Shown here one piece after another: positions 33,801 through 46,115 of a DNA stretch of 64,000 nucleotides (positions within the stretch are counted from its first letter, which is position 1; each line of letters starts with the position of its first letter). Made by a program: the position numbers and the translations under genes. Source of the stretch: Aphelenchoides besseyi (lineage: Eukaryota > Nematoda > Chromadorea > Rhabditida > Aphelenchoididae); assembly GCA_024699855.1 (NCBI GenBank), contig JAMPIQ010000003.1:3286001-3350000 (forward strand), written 5' to 3'. The notes below the pieces were generated by a model. The model saw only the letters and a list, made by a program, of their open reading frames with translations. It was not told where the DNA came from and ran no database searches.

Positions 33801-35455
33801 AGTCGAAGACAAAGACCCGCATCCAAAGAACTGGAGACCACAAGTGAGTTTAAGGATGTAGAATTTATCCATTAAGTTCACACTTTAGTTGATGGTAATG
33901 GTTGATGGAAAATACTCAAAAGAAATGATCGATTTGCGTTCGTTGAATTTACTCAATTTGGCCGGTCAGTTGAAAGCAGGTCGTGGATTGGCGTTCACTG
34001 TGGCTTTTGTAAACTCAAACGGTGTACACGAGGAAGATCGTCGAAAAGCTGAGGCAATCAAAGAACACGTTCAACACGACATGGAATTGGCTCGATTACG
34101 TGGTTTCGGAAAGACCCTCGTTTATTCAGAAGATCAAATTCACGGTTGTGTTTCCGCATTGTTCCAGAGCATTGGAATCGGAGGTTTACGGCCAAATACG
34201 GTCATGTTGAACTTCCCGCGTATGAACACGTACGAAAGTACGGAACAACAAATTTTCGCTGAACAGTTGCTTGTTGGTGTTCAAAATGACAATTGTATGA
34301 TCATTGGTATGTGTAATGCGTCTAATTTCTTATTCAATGGTAATCATTTAGCTAAAGGAATCACCGATTTTCCTCGTCCAAATGATCGACTTCGAGGCGC
34401 AATTGACATCTGGTGGATTGTACACGACGGTGGTATTCTTATGCTCATCGCTTATCTGCTTCAACAGCACAAGGTAAACACACACATGATTGAATACCAA
34501 TTAACTGGATTTGAAGGTTTGGCGAGGATGCAAACTTCGTATCTACGTTATTGCTCAAAGCGATGACGACAACGATGAAATGAAGATCCGACTACGTAAG
34601 CATTGTAGTCGTGACTAACCACTTCGATTTGTTTAGAGAAACACATTTACATGTTGCGAATTGATGCTACAGTTTTCGTAAGTTTACTTATTAGTCTCAT
34701 CATTCAAGTTCGTGTTTAGATCGTGAACATGATCAATCCGGACGTACGTCTTATTCTTCTTTTAAATTAGTTTTTTGCCTAATTTTAAGGTTTCTGATGA
34801 CGCGGTGCAAAAGACGATTAACATGGAGCAGCGAAACAAACTCATCGTACGTTCTAGAATCTTCAATTGTTAATCGGATTCTTCAGAAAAACATGTCCAA
34901 TGGTTTTTCCAACGGTGGTTTTGTTTCGGACGAACGAACTCCATCACGCGATAGTTCAATGCGAACACGTGAAGCCAGTGGTAACTCGTTGGATACGCCG
35001 CCATCAAGCAACCACAACACAATGAACACGCCAATCAATAATAACAACGTTATTGAGACGAGTTTCATTCAGTAAGTTCGAATGAGAACGAAAAACTTAC
35101 GAACACAATTTCCAGAAAAACATTTGAAGGAACTGACAATCAAGACACATTGAACAGTCATGGATCTTTCAGTATCAAGAATCTTGACGATTCAAAGGTT
35201 GGTTCAACAAAGAAATAAGGTGAAATGACAATGTTTTAGGTCAAAAAGATGAATGCAGCCGTTCACATGAATCAAGTCATTTTGGAGTACTCGACCGAAA
35301 GTCAATTAGTTCTTCTATCGCTACCGAAACCGCCAAAAACCACAAGACAGGTGGTTGAGAATTACATCGCATATGTCGAGGCGTTGACCGAAAAGTTGCC
35401 TCGAGTTATGCTCATCGGTGGTAGTGGGAAAGAAGTTATCACTGTTGACTCTTGA
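27828..35455 (+). CDS. kcc: K-Cl cotransporter (SLC12 family, KCC type)
   Basis: Electroneutral potassium-chloride cotransporter of the plasma membrane. A proposed first exon at 27828 ([10 protein letters not shown], then a GTAACT donor) joins across a 1.7-kb intron to [20 protein letters not shown] at 29561. The membrane core follows: [70 protein letters not shown], and [18 protein letters not shown] at 30418-30472. After the nested-gene intron come [15 protein letters not shown] (32054), an extracellular loop with four cysteines, [31 protein letters not shown], and [16 protein letters not shown]. The cytosolic domain has [35 protein letters not shown] and [17 protein letters not shown] at the end. 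All are KCC hallmarks. The first exon assignment is the least certain part; an alternative start within exon 2 (MGDRRRR) is possible. Confidence 0.88.
30563..31150 (-). CDS. Opposite-strand ORFs nested in a KCC intron, unrecognised
   Basis: Two overlapping minus-strand reading frames lie inside the KCC intron 30473-32043. The upstream piece (31148-30912) contains [18 protein letters not shown] then [18 protein letters not shown]. The downstream piece contains [12 protein letters not shown], then [20 protein letters not shown], and ends [14 protein letters not shown] at 30563. A GT...TTCATAG intron between about 31000 and 30937 can join them in frame, giving a cysteine- and asparagine-rich protein with potential N-glycosylation sites. 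I see no signal peptide or membrane helix in the part assembled, so an upstream exon is likely missing. The first piece faintly resembles the distal lobe of ionotropic glutamate receptor ligand-binding domains, too weak to use as a call. Confidence 0.42.
31480..31914 (-). CDS. Small basic nested protein, about 100 residues, unrecognised
   Basis: Three minus-strand exons within the same KCC intron. Exon 1 starts at ATG 31914 ([18 protein letters not shown]) and ends VQFKK before a GTACGC donor. Exon 2 follows a TTTACAG acceptor ([38 protein letters not shown]). Exon 3 is Ser/Glu-rich ([20 protein letters not shown], then [10 protein letters not shown] and stop at 31480). All junctions keep the frame. 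The protein has a positively charged first half and an acidic tail, with no membrane segment. I do not recognise a family. The complete start-to-stop structure with consistent splice phases supports a real gene transcribed opposite to its host. Confidence 0.6.
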
Positions 35456-35751
35456 ATTGCTTTCCGTTTTCTCGAATTCTTATTGTCCGGTGTTAATCGG
35501 GTTCACTTTGTGTAGATTTTATTGTCCGTTTCTATTTAGTCCAGTTTATTTGTGTGTTGTCTTATAAAATATTCGAACAATCATAAAAACAAACAAAACG
35601 GCTTATCTTTTCACAACGGTTATTGTTGTTTTTTGCATTATAATCACTTGTTGTATATTTCTTTATTTGAAACGAATAAATTTGTCTAAGATCATTGAGA
35701 TCAACTGGATTGGATTAGTGGAGAAAATAGATGGACGAGTGGAGTGGGATC

Positions 35752-36338
35752 TCAAATTCCATTTGATCGTGAGTCCTGAGGCATGTGAACGATACTGGGA
35801 GTTGGTTGCGGTGGTTTGTCTTTTGGCTTCACATTGTAGATTATTGCACACAGAAGAATGACGACCAAGATGACGGCGGCCACAACTGAAATCTCAAATC
35901 AGTGGACATCGAGTTTTTCGGAACCTACTGAAGAGAGTGGCAAAGACGACTCTCACTTTGCTATGCCTCTTTGGTTTGTTTTCATCGTCATGCGTTGTTG
36001 TCGATTCGATTTCCTCGATTTTGTTTTCTTCGGTTGTCGATCTGATAAAGTTAATTGGTTTGATGGGAAAAATGGTCGGAAGTTTCGTGGCGTTGAAGTT
36101 ATTGCTAAAACAAATGCTTTACAGAACTTCCCAATTCAATTACCGTGTTTGGATGGTTCTCTCAATTGTCGATGGATTGGAATCAGTCGTCAACTCCAAC
36201 AACTTAGTTTGTTGTGTGGATTGTACACGATCTACAACGACTGCTGACCAGCACTCTCATTAGCCACTTACTCGTCGAAAATCCATGGCACAGGTGAAAC
36301 AGAAGTAAAGCTAAGAGAGAAGTAGATTGAACAAACAT
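35752..36338 (-). CDS. Small type I membrane protein, mucin-like ectodomain
   Basis: Assembled from four exons on minus with 39-43 bp introns. Exon 1 begins at ATG 36338 and is a signal peptide (MFVQSTSLLALLLFHLCHGF). The ectodomain is rich in Thr, Ser and Asn (LTTDSNPSTIERTIQTRN, FNATKLPTIFPIKP, then IEEIESTTTHDDENK), with potential O- and N-glycosylation sites. A basic stretch RHSKVR then leads into one membrane helix (FIVAAVILVVILLCAIIYNV) and a proline-rich cytosolic tail (KPKDKPPQPTPSIVHMPQ) ending at 35752. Total is about 150 residues. All exon phases agree, which is strong evidence for a real gene. I do not recognise it. It lies tail-to-tail with KCC, whose stop is about 300 bp away. 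A protein with a loosely similar helix-plus-tail layout lies at 60182-60945. Confidence 0.68.
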
Positions 36339-36344
36339 AGTCGG

Positions 36345-39300
36345 CTGTACGTTGCGAATAGAAAAACGAGACTAAAACTCAAAAGCAAATTTGTTGTTTT
36401 TTAGCTTTTGGACACTTCGATGGAGTCGCTTGGCGACCCGATCGTCGACAAAAACATACGAAAGCATCGAGTTCTTACAAAACTACACGTTTAATCTCTA
36501 AACCTCAAGACGTGTTTCGAAAGAAATGAAAACAAACTTTTATTCGTACAGTATTCAGACGGAATCCGAACACAAACCCTCTCATCGTATAATCGGGAAT
36601 ACCTCCGAGCAAACATACTAGTTGATTGATTTGACGAGGTCAAATTTGTTTGTTGATTAAGAGTACTTGTGTTCTTTCTGTCAATCGACGGGAATTCGAA
36701 CGAAGCGATCGACTGGGTGTAAAATTTGAAAGGTCTTTTTGTTTAGCCGGTGTGTGTTTGGTACATCAACGGAGTAATGAGTGACCTTGTCCATCTCATT
36801 AATCAGAAATCGAACGAGATAAAACGAAAGTTCCGTTCGCCAAAATGCACTCAGGTCGTAAACAGTGAAATGACCGGTAGTGCGCGAGGTTGTCATGACC
36901 ACAAGAGATGAGCAAGTTGCCATAGTATTCGAATGAATTTGCATTTCTGTTTTAAATTAACATTCGAATGTTTGCGTTGTTTCGTACAAGGATGGAAACT
37001 TTTTGAGCCGATCAGTTCGATTGCTCATGCACGATTGAATGTGGTTGGTACGTGCCTCGGATGCCAACTAATGAGCGGAGTCTGTGGGCTCCGGGGGCTG
37101 ACCGTCGTCTTGCGGTTGCTTTCCGCCGCCGACCAAGTTCACAACAACGACGCGTCCACTCCAAAATTTGAAATGAAACCTCCGCTTTTCCTTCCCGTTG
37201 CAATCCGAGTGTCCTCATCGACCGGCGGAGTTTATTTTACGATTTGACGTTTCGGTCCATGTGCAAATAAACGACCGTTTTTTACGATCGACTGAACGGT
37301 GCTGTCGAAGCGATCAGTGAGCAGTGAGGTCGACGTCTGGGCCGGCAACTCCAAAAACAACTCGAACCCGAAGCTCACGTTCTTTACGATTCGCTAATTA
37401 CTTCCGGCTACTGATTGGGAACGAGCATTCGCAATCTTGATTATTCTCAACCAAAAAGACTTCTTGCGTATTCGCTTATGTTTATTGAACGGAACGAGTT
37501 TCCAGCCGATAATTTTGGCGGATTAGTCGGCAGTGTGAAGAAGACGGGGTTTTGGGGAGAGGGCTTATTTGATTTCTATAATAAGACAAAATTCTTTTTG
37601 AAGGGGGAAACTGCGTGTAAGGAGAACGGCAGTCGATTCGCAGCGATTGGCAGTTTGCTCCAGCGAATGTTTTTGTTTGCCGTCGAAAACAGTCGCCATT
37701 CGATCGCATTACACCTTTTTTTTTGTAACACCGCGATTTGGATTGTTCCACAGGTTGAACCGAAAAACGTTTACAAAAATCGTCCACTTTTTTCGGAGCT
37801 TGTCGGCGATACGTTTGATTTTCAGGCGACAAAAACTCTCCGAACAATGAAAAGCGTGTGAAACCGTCGAGTATGAAAAAAGTGTCAATTCGATTTTACC
37901 TTTTTTTGAACGATTAGCCGTCATCTGCAAACGAAAAGATGTTTCTGCAACGATCATCCACAAAGAAGCGTCGAATGTGCGCAGTTCCAAACGCTTTTGC
38001 GTCGTTTCGATTTCGCAGCGTCGTTGAGATTGATCCTCCTGCGTGTTGATGTCAATTCAAATTCGCTTGTTTTTGGCGTCTTCTTTGCATATTCCGCGAC
38101 AATTTTTTACCTCGTTGGGGGAAGCGGAACGAGACGTCGTCCCTCTCGAACTTTTGCGGCGATTTTCTCACGTTTTTTTTGCGCACGTTTTCATAACCCG
38201 CCGATTCGATTTCTCGACCTCCGTTTCATCGACGCATATTGATCCACGATTATAGTGCGCAATTTCGATATTCCTTGGGGACTCGCAGACGTGAACTGCC
38301 GTTGTCTACTGAAGTGCGTCAAGCGTCAATCAAGCAGCTTTATGAGCCTTTTACGACGTGTGAAATTATCGCTTGCGGGGTTGAGGTCTGTTATTCTCTT
38401 ATCAATCCATGTGTACAGAGAATCTTCCGACTTTCTCTTGTTCTTTTGTTCTTTACAGTCGAAATTTGAATACCCTTCGCAAAACGTGAGTTGAACGACT
38501 AAACTCGGAAATTCGAATGGGTGTTTGATATTGGTCATTGTTCCGGCTTTTGACTTATTAAACCGCGGGTGATAACACGAATAAGATCGTCTTCGAAATG
38601 GGCGCAGCGTTTTCGTACAACCATCGACTGTTCGATTTGTTGTTGTCCGTTTAGTCCGATTTACTCGGGCAGTTGAGCTTAGCGGGTTTAAGTTTACTGA
38701 TGGTCCGGCTGCAGTTCGTTCATTTACGTCGTCTCCCCTCTTCCGCCCCCCCTCAAGACCGATGAGTCGTCTTTTTGGGTTTGGTTTCTGTCCACGTGCG
38801 CTTGCAATCAACAAGATCGTGGCTGTTTACCCGGTTCTCAAATTGATGTTTTTCGTAGCTCTTGTTCACCGGAACGATATTGCAAGGTAATTATTCACGC
38901 GCATCATGTGGGTTGTTGTCTGTGGTGATCCTCGAATTACTCATGCTTACGGTCGTAGAGGTTCAGAAGCCGAAAACCGGAGATTGCCACTTCAAAGATG
39001 GCGGTCTGATCGTCGTCGGCACAATCGATCGAAGTTTATTAAATCGGCTCGTGCACTTTCGTCGAATGCCCGTGACCTGTTTCCTTCAGGATTCTTCGGT
39101 TCCGCTCAATCCATCCGCTAAAGCATAATCGAGATTGAATAGTGAAAATTGATGCGATTGTTTTTCCTCGATGATCCAAAGTACGCGCTATCGGCTCGTG
39201 ACTTCCTTCTCGACCGGAACAAACCTACGAGTTTTCTTTTTTCGGTGATTACTCGTGTGAGCTGCCGTATAGTCAAATTATTTTTGTTGCGCTTTTCGTG

Positions 39301-39926
39301 CTTATTGTTCGCTCATAAGCGGCGACTTGTCATGCGAAGCGGCGGAGTGGTCAGACACGCATTTTCGATTTCGTTACAAAACGTTTGGAATTATTGAGCG
39401 CGATCAATTACGCTGATCATGTTCGACGACCGAATTCGTCATTCGGGCGTGACGGATTCGAATTATCGTGGCATTTTGTTGATCGGGTGCGTTTTGCGTG
39501 TTCGTCAGATTTTGATTGTCGACGGCACGTTTTTGATTGCGTCTTCTTTTGGGCGAATCAATTGCGTAAACCGTAACGTCGAAAAGGAAACCGATTGTGT
39601 TCGCGCATTGATGCGATTTTTTGCCTCATTTTATGCAACTAATCAAATCAAAACCCCGAAGGCGAATTGAGCGGAGGCGGAAATGGAAGTCGTGGAGCTT
39701 GTTTTGTCCATTCAATTCGCGTCATCTCCCGCATTGCAAATCTTTTCGTTTAAGCGATTTCCTCTCCTCCGTCTAATCGGTTTGCAATCGTTGTTCGAGA
39801 ACAATAGACGAGTCAATTGAACATCTTGAGAGGGCAATTGCGTGCGTCTGTCTCCTCCAACTTGTCATACGATCAGCTAATTCGGTTGTTTTTAGCTGAT
39901 GGCCGGCGAATAGAAAGCGGACCGCA
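36345..39926. other. Stretch with no supportable gene upstream of MICAL
   Basis: Many medium ORFs occur on both strands (for example 36681-36944 minus and 37415-37861 plus) but none shows a family motif, consistent frame or splice context. Base composition is slightly richer in CG dinucleotides than in the neighbouring introns. It probably holds the promoter and untranslated 5' exons of MICAL. Confidence 0.5.
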
Positions 39927-42900
39927 ATGGAAGACCTATTCTCCATATTTCTACACGAGTGGTCACTTCGTTCGGTAAGCCCTGTGACCCACTAGTTCTC
40001 ACGAACTTTGTCGTTTTAGATCCAACAAGCTTTCTATCAGCTTTGCGTGAATCGAGGCGTCGACCCGACGGATTCTGCGTCCATTTATGAAAAGTACGTG
40101 GCTCGGGAAAGAGCCGCTGTTTATTGCTGAGTTTTAGATTGAAACTTGCGGATCGATTTTGTGAGAAATCGTCCAAACCACGACAACTATGGGAACTTTT
40201 GGACAAACGACGCGAACAGAAAGTTTATCAGAATCAGAATGTGTGTCGCAATATGAACGTTTTGATCGTGGGTGGAGGTCCGTGTGGATTGAGAACGGCC
40301 ATTGAATGTGCTCTTCTGGGGGCGAATGTCGTTGTTGCCGAAGGTCGAGACAAATTCACGCGAAACAACGTTCTTCACTTATGGAAGTTTGTTATCGAGG
40401 ATCTGAAAGCATTAGGCGCGAAGATTTTCATGCCGAGATTCTGTACTGGTTCCATCGAACATATCTGTAAGTTAAACTAACAACTTGACTTGTAACGGTC
40501 AAGGTTTTTAGGTATCCGAAAGCTGCAGTTCATTTTACTCAAAGTTGCTCTCGTTCTTGGTGTTCAATTCTACGACAACGTAAAATATGTCGATTTGATT
40601 GAGCCGCAACGAGACAAAAAGGGATGGAGAGCGATGTTCGAGCCACGGGATCACATTCTTTCGGATTTTGAGTTTGATGTCATAATTGGAGCTTCGGGTA
40701 AACAGAAATGTTTGCCAAGTGAGTTACCTTCTTTTCTTCCAACTCAACCGCTTGTTTTAGCTTTCAAACACAACGTTGTTCGCGGCAAGTTGGCCATTGG
40801 AATTACGGCAAACTTTGTTCATCACCGAAGCAAACAGGAAAACGACATTCCCGAGTTGCAAGGAGTTGCGTACGTTTATCGACAACACTTCTTTGATGAA
40901 CTTCAACGAACTGCAAATATCAAACTGGAAAACATTGTTTATTACAAATCCGAGACTCACTACTTTGTTATGTGTGCCGAGGTTGCTTTCTGGTACTCGC
41001 ATGTCAATTAATGTACATTTTCAGAAACAAAATCTCATTTCCAAAGGCGTCATCAAGCGCGATGTTGACGACATCAAGTTGCTGTTAGATAAGAGCAACA
41101 TTGATACTGTAAGTGAATGCTTGGCGACTTTTTTAAAAGCTTTTTAAGGAAATGCTATGCAAATATTTGACTCAAGTCGTCGATTATGCAACTGAGCATA
41201 AGCTTCAAAATTTGGAATTTGCGTTGAATGCTCGTCGTCAACCGGATGTTGCGGTTTTCGATTTTACCGAGTTATCTTCTGCTGACCATTCAACTCGTTT
41301 TATTCAATACGAAGGTCATCCACTCATATTGAGTTTGGTTGGTGATTATCTTCACGAGGTAAATCGAGTGAAATTGGTGCTCATGATTTGTTTGATTTCA
41401 GCCATTTTGGCCAACAGGTACGGGATGTGCACGCGGCTTTTTGAGTGTTCTCGATACCGCATGGTTAATTCGGGGCATTGGAGTTGGAAAAGAGCCGATG
41501 TCGAAGCTCTTAGCCGAAAGAGAAGCTACTTATTCGCTACTAAGTCAAACACAACCCAACAATCTGTCAACTGCATTCCATAGAGTAGGTCGAAGTAGAT
41601 AGACGTATTTGAATAGTCCATTTAGTATACAATTGATCCGGCACAACGATACAAAGGCTATCGTCCAATTCTTCCACGGGTCGACGATCTGATGGGCGTC
41701 GATGACAAAACGATTGGCTTGGATTCAATGGTCATGAAAATTTGCAGACAACGGGAATCATGTTCACAGTTTTCGCGCAAAGCATCACTCTTCCGATTTT
41801 GTTACATGGCTGTACAATCTCAACGAATTCGAATTTCGTCGTTCAACGCCAAAAGTTGGGCCGATGGTCGTGCTCTTTCTGCACTGATTTCCAAATACAA
41901 ACCGGACTTCAAACCATCGGTGGATACGACGAATCCGGCGCAGTTGTGTTTGGAGTCGTTTCTTTACGCCGAAAAGCATTTGGCTATTCCACGACCGTGT
42001 GTAACTCATTACGAATGGACGAATCTGAGTGAACGTGCACGAGCCGCTTATTTGCAAAATCTTTTCGATGTTCTGAGAGCTGACCCATTTCAAATGGCAA
42101 CCATGTGCTTATCGCCAACCTTGTTCAATAATTACAACCTGGAGAAAGCACTCGAGTGCGAAAAACAAGCTCGAGCTTTGAGACAACGACAACCGAAAGA
42201 TTTGACCGACCCGAAAGCGTTGAACTTTGAAATATTGAGCAAGTCGATGAGTGTTACCAAACGACAAAAAAAGACGATTAACGATCTGGGAATCGAGAAC
42301 ATTCAAACAAAACCGCTTCCGAAACGACGATCATCCGTGGATCCGTTGAATCCCGAACTTCTTATGAAGGTTTGAACAACCAAGTGTTTACTCAATCGAT
42401 TTGATTTACAGTTACGCCAATACATCAAAGACACTTCGACGAACGAAGCGGTCGATCGGCCAGTTGAGCTCGTGCCAACAAACGAAGAAGAGGAAAAAGA
42501 AACGGTATGTTTTGGTGTGAGTAATCGATGCGTCCATTTGAGCGTTGTTTTTTGAATGGCGACGTTTTCTCTTTCGCATGTCACGACCTTTCGTTTTGAT
42601 GCTCATCCGTGACATGCTGAAGAAAAATGGACGCCGCGTTGTTTCTGACTTTTTGTGCTGCACATTAACACTTGCTTATTCACGACCACCTTGTTCATTC
42701 TGTAAGGCTTCATCTTCTCATTTGCTTTAGCATCCAATTTCTGTTCGCGAAGTTTGTCACGAAATCGAAGAAGGAACGTTTGCACACTCACCGGTAAGAA
42801 ATTACATTAACTGTTGGGCTTACGATAAGGTGGCATACGATTTGAGTTGCTTTTATGTTTGGGAGACTTCAATGTGAGCAATAGGCACAACTCTAGACTT

Positions 42901-45477
42901 TTTTCTCGCTCTAAGTTCTTATTTTCATTGCTTCAGGAAGATACGCATACTCCCTCTCGTCTGGACCAAACGCTTCGATCCGGCTCTTTGGCTGGAGTTC
43001 GAACGGTTACAAATTTCCGTGAGAAGTTTGATTCAACGCCAACGCGCAAGAAAGATATCAGTCAGACGACAAACTCTTTCGATTTTTCATCTGACGATCA
43101 TCCCGCCGATCCAATGAACGTCCGACCATCTATAGTACAAAGTCAGACGTCAAATGGTGTTGTTTATCGAGTAGATTCAATCCGATGAAAATCTTATTCT
43201 TTTTTGTATTTCAGTCTTCTACTCAACATCAATTTGGTCATCGACCGGTTTCTGTTCCACAAACCACAACCTTGGATAGTCCCGATTTGTGTCGAACGTT
43301 CGGTCACAGAAAACCGATGGTCACTGCGGCCCAACAAGTGGTTTATACGAACGTTCAACAACGACGAATGAGACTATGTGCTCTGTGCAATCAGGACGTT
43401 TATTTGGCTGAACAGTTGATTGTTGATCGTCTGTCAATCCACAAGCGTTGTTTCCGTTGCGGTTATTGCAGTCGACCGTTGAATCCCGGAGCTGCATTTA
43501 TTGACCGTGAATTGGGTGTTGAGGGACCGAGATGGTACTGCCAACAGCATCATCGACTAACTACTGCGGACAAGTTGAGTCGTTTACACAAGACAACCAA
43601 CAAGTTGAATACAACCGCGAGTGTTGCTGTGGTTTCGCCAACGAAATCTAAAACTGCTGTTAGTTCTCAGCTTTCGTACGTCGAGAAAACATTCGTTCCT
43701 TCTTCGTCCGCCGAATCAACTGCTTCGTCGTCCAACTCGTTGAACGAAATTGATCGTGAAGAAAATAACGTTCATTCCATGGCAACACAAACTCGTCCAC
43801 CGATTCAGCATTCAACTCAAACGACTCCACGACCAGCCACTCCGCCGCGAAAAGCAATGAGACCATCGACTATGATGCTGAAGAAACGACTAAGTGATGT
43901 TCATTCTCCGAGCCAACTAATCGAAGCCTGTCGTGAACGTACAACTCAACGATTAGTAGCGATTGGAATGCAAAAGTCGATGGATGAGAACAAAGACACG
44001 ATCACCGGTCGTGACATTGATGGCCATTTAAATGGCAGTTTCGAAGACACATCGCCACCCGAACGTCGATCGACTGATGGAGAAGAAGAATCGGATTTGG
44101 ACGAATACGTTGACGCTGAAAATGACGAGAGTTTCGACGAAGAGGATGAAGCCGATGAAACGTGGCACGAACTTCAAGACTTTTTGGAGCGAACGCTTGT
44201 CGACCCATCACCAACAACTACAACATCTGAATCGTGTATTAATCAGGCACGAGAGTTGGTCGAAACTTTCAATCGCCGTTCTTTGCTCAATCATTTCGGC
44301 GGATCGAAAGAACAACAAGTACCTAGCACTCCGTTCTTCACTCCACGACAACATCGTTCAGATACAACACCCGATACGACGTTAACCGAAGAAGAACCTG
44401 ATTTTTTTGTCACGCCAAAAACTCATATGCGAAATTCGAAACAAACCGCAATCATGCGTCGTTCATCGACCATGGAACGACGTGACAACAATTCGGAAGT
44501 TGATCAATTGAAAAAAAAGATTCAACAAAATGCCGGAAGTTTTGAGAACATGCGATCCAAAGATCAACTTCAACCTTCTTCGGCTCAACATCCACCATCT
44601 TCTGCTCAACAACGCACTCCAAAACGTTTCGGTGCATCTCGACCTCGACGTGGACCGCGTCGAGCAACCGTTGCCGTCGATTTGAAACGCGAGAGTTTGG
44701 GCCCTGAAGATGGAGTTGCAACGGCCAATGTGCCTCAAACACCAACAACCACGCGAGTTCGTCGATCGCCGTCCGTTCAACGTGCACGAGCGTTGCACAT
44801 TCGACCAACTGAAGAGAATTTGGATCGTGTTTGTCGCGAAATCGAAGCCGTGCGAACTCGACGACAACACGAAAAAGAACGTCAATTGCAAGTAAGTGAA
44901 CAACCAATTGGAAGAGTTTATATCCTGCTTTATTTTAGGCTGTTCAACGTCGCTTGCAAGAAGTCGAATTTCGAATTGAAGAGGTTTGCAAAGTCGGTTT
45001 GTATCTGGAAAGAGCGTTGTGCAAAGATCGCCGAAATGCGTGGGAGTTGGAGCAGTGGTTGATCTACTCTCAACAATACGAAGAACTGCAGTTCGAACGA
45101 CAACAACTCAAACTGAAGATGCAGATTGCACAGTTGGATACCGAGTACAAGGAACGGGTTGCCAAGTTGCACGAAGTTCAACAGAAAAACGGGAATGAAG
45201 GACAACAAAATGTGAGTCGAATTCCTCCAATCAACTAACTGACTTCTTTGTTTAGGAAGAAAAGCGATTGATGGAACTTCTTCTGAACATTTTGAACAAA
45301 AAAGACGAACTCAAATCCGAGTTACAAGAAGCGGAAGAAGAACGTCGTCCACGAACTCCGCCATCTGAACTCATTCTCCGCGCTCCTTCCTTCGATTGTT
45401 ATTCGCCCGTCTTCACCGTTCCAGCCTCCAACACTGCCGACAGTTCAAAAATACGGCCTCTTGGAATCCCGGTCTAA
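39927..45477 (+). CDS. mical: MICAL, actin-oxidising flavin monooxygenase
   Basis: MICAL proteins use FAD and NADPH to oxidise actin methionines and disassemble filaments. The start ATG is at 39927 ([15 protein letters not shown]). The monooxygenase domain has the FAD fingerprint [20 protein letters not shown] at about 40255-40315, then [20 protein letters not shown], and the DG/GD segment ([20 protein letters not shown], split by an intron near 41360). A calponin-homology domain follows ([21 protein letters not shown]). A LIM domain at about 43370-43560 has [23 protein letters not shown] and WYCQQHH. A long Ser/Thr-rich, partly acidic linker leads to the C-terminal bMERB coiled coil (about 44810-45370: [39 protein letters not shown]). 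The last exon (45256-45477) plus 3' flank is duplicated at 11530-11974. AATAAA lies near 45600. Introns are 40-60 bp. Confidence 0.9.
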
Positions 45478-45710
45478 TCAATCGCCAAGACGCCGTTGAA
45501 CATCTGAATCGATTTAGTTGCTTCGTAAATCCATGAGATTTGTTTCCGCCATTAGTTAATTGCTAACTTTGCTGTAAAATACGTGTAGATTGATGACTAA
45601 ATAAAGTACTCTGATTGTCAATTGGGACTACCATCTAGACTCCACTTTTGACTTCACATCTAAACCCAAACTCGTTTGGTTGATGTTAGGAAATCATTTT
45701 TTCCGTAACA
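45266..45710 (+). repeat. Source copy of the 445-bp inverted duplication
   Basis: Covers the last MICAL exon from LMELLLN onward, the 3' untranslated region and AATAAA. It appears identical to the reverse complement of 11530-11974. Because this copy is in its proper exon context, it is the likely source. Confidence 0.85.
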
Positions 45711-45843
45711 ATAACGAACTGCTTTCATCCTTCACTAACAACGGAAATCGATAGTCAGAAGTTCGGATCACTTGCCGTTTTCGGCAGATGATCGAGCTTC
45801 TGGATCGAAGATAATTTGGAGTTAGCGTCCTTAAACGACGGAA

Positions 45844-46048
45844 ATGACCATAGCCGGAAAACTCCTGTGGTTTGCAATCGGAGGATATGCCGGAATTTAC
45901 GTGGACCAAAATTATGAGCTGCCGAGAGTGTAGGTTCAATAGTTTTCTTTCTTCGACAATCTTTTTCAGACCGTCAGTTGCCGAATTGGAGCTGAAGATT
46001 CTGGAGTACTTGGAAGCGCAGAAAAAAGATCGACCAACAGACAAATAA
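45844..46048 (+). CDS. STMP1-like short mitochondrial membrane protein
   Basis: Micropeptide of about 53 residues in two exons. Exon 1 starts at ATG 45844 (MTIAGKLLWFAIGGYAGIYV, then DQNYELPRV) and exon 2 follows a TTTTCAG acceptor (PSVAELELKILEYLEAQKKD, RPTDK, stop at 46046-46048). The GxxxGxYxxQNYxxP core with the following charged helix is the signature of STMP1 (short transmembrane mitochondrial protein 1, Mm47), a single-pass inner-membrane protein linked to respiratory complexes in vertebrates. Each exon is below the usual ORF length cut-off, so automatic annotation could easily miss it. It starts 367 bp after the MICAL stop and ends 68 bp before the next start on the same strand, a spacing typical of nematode operons. 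Confidence 0.78.
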
Positions 46049-46115
46049 GCCAATGAAGCTCAGAAATAGGTGCGTTTGGGTTTAAACGAAACGTCGATTC
46101 ATTTCCTGAAGTGCG

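Noticed and set aside
35858..36247. Plus-strand ORF of 129 residues opposite the type I membrane protein
   Set aside because: The minus strand gives a complete start-to-stop gene with four in-phase exons, signal peptide and membrane helix; the plus ORF has no splice or domain support.
36933..39670. Several plus-strand ORFs of 60-150 residues
   Set aside because: They sit in changing frames with no family resemblance, no consistent splice sites and Cys/Phe/Arg-rich translations typical of non-coding DNA here.
44452..44907. Two long minus-strand ORFs opposite MICAL
   Set aside because: They are antisense shadows of the biased codons of the MICAL linker and coiled coil.
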